Positions 60,860 to 64,000 of a DNA stretch of 64,000 nucleotides are shown here, piece by piece (position 1 is the stretch's first letter; the number at the start of each line of letters is the position of its first letter). A program made the translations under genes and the position numbers. Source of the stretch: Telopea speciosissima (Eukaryota; Streptophyta; Magnoliopsida; Proteales; Proteaceae); contig NC_057917.1 in assembly GCF_018873765.1 (NCBI RefSeq), forward strand, positions 52,879,464 to 52,943,463, given 5' to 3'. The notes under the pieces are model-generated. The model did not search any database. It worked only from the letters and a program-made list of their open reading frames with translations, and was not told where the DNA came from.

Positions 60860-61900
60860 ACCCATAACAGATCTGAACCATCCACATTGGGGCCTTTCTA
60901 TAAAAAGCATTTTCCAAGTAGAAAGCTAACTTGATGGCAAATCGGGGAAACTTTCACCAAGAAGATTCCCATTGAAGATCTACCTTCTATTCTTTCCCAT
61001 GTAGAACCAACTTCTATTCAAGGACACCTTCTTAAGGGGACTCACACGACCGCCCTATACAAGGTATAAGTACATGGCAAAGTCCACAGGTACAACTTGA
61101 ACTCACTATTGGCTATTCTTTGCACTCTTGCTCTACCAATTCTAATCACTATTGCTGAAGAAACTGACTTACGTATCGGAGAGTCCCCCCGAAGCCACCT
61201 CTGGTCCTCTTTTGTATCTCTTGTTTCATCTTTGCAGGCTAGCGTAGCGCCACGTCAAAGTAGTCCTAGTTTTTTGCGGAAACAATTTTGGCGCCATCTG
61301 TGGGAAACGACGGTAGAAGCAACAGTGCAACCCCTCCCGCGATACTAATCACAATGTTCTCTGCACAATGGTGAGAACTAGCTCAGGCAGGACTCTCCCC
61401 AAAGATTCCAGCCACCCACCGTGTAGGGGAAATCTGCCTCCTCTGCCTCAGGTGCCTCATGGGAATCTCCCAACTCTCTCGTTGGACCTTCTGGAGCCCA
61501 TCCCCAGGACCCATTGCATACCAACACACAATCGATGATCATCAAAGGCAGATTCTAAACCCGTCAGACCTAGTTCAAAACACTGTCAGGAAAATGAGTC
61601 GCATCCTTAAACCTTCAAATCACTCTCATCATACCCCTTGGAATATCAGAGACAACCTTAGCTGCTCAAGCTCAACTAGCTCCCGTGGGAGACAATCAAA
61701 TCGCAGGAATAGGGAGGCCGACTTGCAACCTAATCGAAGACCCCCATCAAAGAGCCTTAACCTAAATAGTCGAGGATGAAAGACTAAGCAATAACGAGGT
61801 TGTAGCCACTATGCGTTGAGCTCCCTAAAAAGGCAGTGGATGCGAACCGATCCAAAGCACTAGGAATCTTGATCAACAACTCAAGGAACTTAACGAAAAT
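60860..61900 (+). repeat. Gypsy-type retrotransposon remnant
   Basis: 'tttTGGCGCCatctgtggga' at about 61286-61305 is the sequence usually found at the LTR/primer-binding junction of plant Gypsy elements. An ATG 70 bp later (about 61371) would start Gag. The downstream frame is short and broken, and no other Gypsy motif is readable. Confidence 0.45.
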
Positions 61901-61914
61901 GTTCAGAAGGTCGT

Positions 61915-62340
61915 TTGGTAGGCCTATAAATGGATCGGATTAGGCTCGGACACGGATCAGATGTGATCGGATCCAAATATTCCCTGGCAAAATACGGATA
62001 CCTATAAATGGATTCGAATGCGGATTGAATTCGGATTTTCGACCATCCATTTACATCTTTGTCTTGTGTAACCCGGACCTTCCTCCCCTAGCGGATACAA
62101 TTCACTCTGAATCCATGCCTCTTAGATCATGATTCTCTTTTCCTCATATTCTAGAACCAGTTGAATCTTCAAAAACCCTCAAGATCCTTATTTACTTGAT
62201 TTTTTATTATTAAGTATTCAGATTTTTATCGGAGTAGTTGGATTTTTTTCCGTATATCTCTAAACAAGTACGGATGTCTCTAAACAGATACAGATGCGGA
62301 TTGAATTCAAATTTTTGGTTATTCATTTAAAACTCTATCA
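61915..62340. repeat. MITE-like segment with 'cggattcgga' motifs
   Basis: Both ends carry 'ataaatggat' or 'catttaaa' types of sequence and the interior repeats 'gcggattgaattc'. It resembles 42830-43080. The boundaries are uncertain. Confidence 0.4.
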
Positions 62341-64000
62341 TGTGGAACCAGGTGGGAGTAGACAAGCTCCACTTCTCTAATGAGAACGCGCTCTAATGTG
62401 ATTATGAACACTCCACTGCTCGTGGGATTCAAGACCTTAACCTTTGAGATGTATGATGGTTCTTGAGATCCGATAGACCATCTCAACTACTTCAAGATAA
62501 CGATGATCTTTACGGGGGGCCCCAGACCCCATAGATTGTAGAGCTTTCCCAACAACTTTGAAGGGATCAACAAGAATGTAGTTTGCATGCAACTCCAATT
62601 AAACATGACATCACCTTCAACTCAAGGTCAATGCACGGACCCCAAAATTGAGCTACAAATTGGTGTATCTACTGAAAAGAATTTCTAAAACGATGACTCC
62701 CAACTCCAACTGAACATGCATCACTCCATGAGTGTGTTGGTTGTGTTGACATTAATGAGCAACACCATATCCAAGCAACAATACTCAACAAGGCTTTGGA
62801 CATTATGGTGTATGAATTGAGAATTTATAGTGGATTGATAGATTTGGATTGATATTAGATGACATGTCTTGGAACTTGCAATGGGTTGCATAATATATAT
62901 GGATTAGTTTTGGATGTTACAACTGTTTTGAATATTAGAAGCATGTATTCAAGTAAAAATTCCTCAATATATATAAGAATAAGTGTTGTTGTTTTGGTTC
63001 CTTTTTTTTTTTCTTTTTTTTTGAAATATACACGTTTAAAACTGGGATCGTCTATTTTCCATTTTTTACCATTAAAACCTGTACCGCATGTTTCTATTTT
63101 TTTGTCGTTCCGATTTTTGCTGACTATGGTTAGTTAGAAGCCTCAACAAAAACCACAAACTTAACAAAAGGCACACAAAAAAAAAAAACAAAAAAACAAA
63201 CAAAAGGAAATCTGGATGGAGTTTATTGTACTAACAAAAAATATACATTGATACATATTCATTACAAAAGAAGATGAAGACATTGGCCACCACCATCTCG
63301 TTCAATGGCGTATATCCACTTCCTCACAATCGAGGAAGATGAACCTCTAACCCACTGCAAGGCAGAGTAAAAATCAACACCCCGACCCAAGAAGGAACGA
63401 GGATGATGATACAAAAGAGGAAAAGGATGAAATACATAAAGGTCATTATAAAAGAAGATGAAAAGACTTCACAAGAAGAAGTAGAGCAACAGGCTAGTCA
63501 CAGGTGGGATGAGAGAGGTTGCAAGGTTCAACAAGTCTAGGTTCACAGAATAAGAACCTAGATGACAATTACTACAACATTATAACACCTTCCACACCAT
63601 CCCTCTACTGCACAACATGCTCCTCCCCAAAAAATTGTTGGTGTCTTTCCACCTGAAGCTAAAAAACATGTTTGCAGCAAAGTTAGACATTTTCCCTCAG
63701 GCTCATCTTCTCCCCCTTTCTTGCGAGCGATGACGATAAAAAAAGCATTTTTAGCCTGTGACAACATAACCGCCACCGGAGGAGAAGGAGAGGTCCCTAG
63801 ACAACTCTCAGATGCCGGAGCATCGTATTGAATGAAGAGTGATCTAAAGACGGACATATTGACCAAAGAGTGATCCAAACACTAGTCATAGCACCATCAC
63901 AAGAAGTGAAACCCCCACCGACATGGCAAGACTGGGTTTCCAAAGGGGAACTTAGCATGAGCAGCCCCACAGAAGGACACTCTAAAGAAAGAAAACAAGT
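62341..64000. other. No gene recognised to the window end
   Basis: I see no conserved coding pattern. The minus-strand frame at 63558-63878 (106 residues) has no family features. The region may hold untranslated or retrotransposon-derived sequence. Confidence 0.4.

Noticed and set aside
63558..63878. 106-residue minus-strand open frame
   Set aside because: No signal peptide, domain or repeat pattern that I recognise, and no supporting context.

Overview
This is a nuclear segment from a flowering plant, probably a dicot with a repeat-rich, AT-rich genome; I cannot name the species. Evidence: exon-intron genes with GT/AG junctions, plant-specific receptor kinases (LRK10L/WAK-like), a SAUR gene, Aux/IAA and WRKY gene fragments, and dense plant LTR retrotransposons, hAT-like and Mutator-like elements, SINEs and MITEs.

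Main gene content (10.5-32.1 kb, + strand): five separate extracellular exons of the LRK10L type (GUB_WAK_bind plus WAK_assoc domains) lie in a row at 10528-11377, 16491-17304, 20689-21487, 26845-27631 and 28442-29252. Each has its own ATG and signal peptide, an unbroken reading frame and a GT donor in phase 1. Only one membrane/kinase module follows, in three exons (30499-30534, 30790-31089, 31223-32148). It joins in frame to the fifth ectodomain to give a complete 690-residue kinase, and could join in frame to any of the other four. This looks like a locus with variable first exons and a shared kinase. A decayed sixth ectodomain sits in the last intron. Cassettes 1 and 2 are tandem duplicates, including several kb of flanking DNA. 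A SAUR-like gene lies convergently at 32524-32895.

0-10 kb: a retrotransposon-derived region, a Copia-type LTR with PBS on one side and PPT on the other, a hAT-like element and LTR/foldback fragments. No convincing gene.

33-44 kb: a hAT element with 8-bp target duplication, foldback MITEs, and a Pack-MULE-like element (35960-42536). The last carries an Aux/IAA 5' fragment in sense and a WRKY group IId 5' fragment in antisense. A complete but broken Ty1/copia element (36762-41703, 181-bp LTRs, CAAAT target duplication) has landed inside the Aux/IAA fragment.

44.7-60.6 kb: a nested stack. A Mutator-like element with about 119-bp inverted ends and a 9-bp target duplication contains a 9.95-kb Copia element (397-bp LTRs, GTGCT), which contains a 2.9-kb solo LTR (TCACC). 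The outer element also holds a second inverted-repeat element with its own 1.2-kb solo LTR (CCTAT).

60.6-64 kb: a Gypsy-like remnant, MITE-like sequence and no recognisable gene.

All alignments and mismatch counts were made by eye.
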